From an uncultured Lachnospiraceae bacterium (GTDB lineage: Bacteria > Bacillota > Clostridia > Lachnospirales > Lachnospiraceae), in the NCBI GenBank assembly GCA_910577015.1, contig CAJTKU010000003.1, positions 124,001 to 188,000 of the forward strand: a DNA stretch of 64,000 nucleotides. The letters run 5' to 3'. Position 1 is the first letter of the stretch, and each line of letters begins with the position of its first letter. The notes beneath the pieces were generated by a model that was not told the origin of the DNA, ran no database searches, and saw nothing but the letters and a program-made list of their open reading frames with translations. The translations under genes were made by a program, and so were the position numbers. Below, in pieces: positions 63,332 to 64,000 of this stretch.

Positions 63332-64000
63332 TTAATATATGTCATCGGAAGGAAAATCGCCCATTCGGGCAAATTTTTTTTCTGCTATTTCCAAGAAATC
63401 TTTAAACAGGGCGGTTTTCTGCTGCTTCCGGTAGTGAATGCCGTACGAAAGACTCAGGGGGTAGGAAAACGGCACATAACAGAGGGATTTATCCCTCAGT
63501 GGTCTGATATCCATCAGCATGGTGATGCCCAGGCCTGCTTTTACCATGGTAAGCGCGGACTCGGAATTGTCACAAAAGTATAAGTCCTTATAAAAGTGGG
63601 AGTCCGCAAACGGTCTTTGAAATTCAAATAAAGTATGCGGAATGTGATGGGGCTCCTGTAATATCAATTTTTCTTTTTCCAAATCTTCGGCGGTGAGAAT
63701 CTCCTTATGGGCATGGGGATGAAATTTGGGCAGGACGCACATTAACTCTGCCTGCGTCAGTTCCTGATAAACGGTATTCTTTTTGGAATGGATTTCCGGC
63801 TTAAAGTCAAAAATGACATCCAGGGAACTGTCCTCCAGAAGATTTTCCAGGGAGCGGAACGGTACGGTACGCAAATTGGGGTGCAGGTTGGGGTATTTTT
63901 GTAAAAGCTCCTGCAAAATAGGTGGAAACAGCGCCAATTCCGTTGTGCTGTGGCAGCCGATGGAAAAAAACGACACGTTGGCGGAATCATAGTCGGAAAG
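63332..64000 (-). CDS. LysR-family regulator, C-terminal part
   Basis: About 222 residues of a LysR effector-binding domain, open to the window edge: LFPPILQELLQKYPNL, the first subdomain, NSESALTMVKAGLGITMLMD, the hinge, and the C-terminal strand region. The DNA-binding domain lies beyond position 64000. The ligand is unknown. It ends 27 bases before the sleL N-half, in the same direction, so the two may be co-transcribed. Confidence 0.88.
   Translation of the reverse strand, partial: LSDYDSANVSFFSIGCHSTTELALFPPILQELLQKYPNLHPNLRTVPFRSLENLLEDSSLDVIFDFKPEIHSKKNTVYQELTQAELMCVLPKFHPHAHKEILTAEDLEKEKLILQEPHHIPHTLFEFQRPFADSHFYKDLYFCDNSESALTMVKAGLGITMLMDIRPLRDKSLCYVPFSYPLSLSYGIHYRKQQKTALFKDFLEIAEKKFARMGDFPSDDIY

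Noticed and set aside
1..64000. tRNA or rRNA genes
   Set aside because: No cloverleaf or rRNA sequence was recognised on either strand.

Overview
The window looks like a chromosome segment from a spore-forming gut-type Clostridia bacterium, most likely Lachnospiraceae. Evidence for this is a spoIIID gene end, a split spore-type LysM-GH18 hydrolase gene, Gram-positive ribosome binding sites, a LexA (DinR-type) box, a T-box leader and a type I-C CRISPR system. No species can be named from sequence alone.

Layout. (1) 1-21.7 kb: end of spoIIID, a free-standing crRNA-like gene with its own promoter and terminator, then a complete type I-C operon (cas3-cas5c-cas8c/cas11c-cas7c-cas4-cas1-cas2), a leader and a very large array. 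By hand count the array has 200 full repeats and 199 spacers, plus a truncated repeat at the trailer end. One repeat base switches cleanly from T to C near the old end. (2) 21.8-24.2 kb: an esterase and guaA. (3) 24.2-33.3 kb: a roughly 9 kb integrated element at the 3' end of guaA with integrase, repressor/Cro switch, primase-helicase, scaffold, major capsid protein and small head genes. No terminase, portal, tail or lysis gene is visible, so it resembles a capsid-encoding phage satellite. Core and arm-type integrase sites mark both ends. (4) 33.4-37.5 kb: an AT-rich accretion zone with an FRG-domain protein, a P-loop kinase-like protein, acetyltransferases, a degenerate repeat family and a T-box leader. 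(5) 37.6-55 kb: mostly ordinary chromosome: MerR/TipAS regulator, zinc-ribbon membrane protein, YfhO-DUF6273 fusion, EamA transporter, two alkyltransferase-type DNA repair genes, ABC exporter, standalone TipAS domain, a large secreted beta-1,3-glucanase and a PepSY protein. (6) 55-63.3 kb: HicAB toxin-antitoxin, a large serine recombinase, and a spore-type LysM-GH18 gene split into two halves that face opposite ways. The 57.49-62.59 kb segment between the halves is bounded by inverted 11-bp copies of one core. Inverting it in thought rebuilds an intact gene and an attP-like site beside the recombinase. The segment carries a barnase-like lipoprotein, a short-chain dehydrogenase and an SOS-type promoter driving a cytosolic plus four-helix membrane protein pair. 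(7) A LysR regulator runs off the right edge.

How the parts may work together. The crRNA-like RNA upstream of cas3 keeps a compensated repeat stem and the crRNA handle, so it could steer Cascade to the cas promoter. Spacer overlaps and near-identical spacers suggest repeated, primed adaptation against related phages. The satellite, FRG gene, HicAB and the SOS-controlled gene pair make this a mobile-element and defence-rich region. The recombinase-linked inversion is the most unusual structural feature. All functional links are inferences from sequence.
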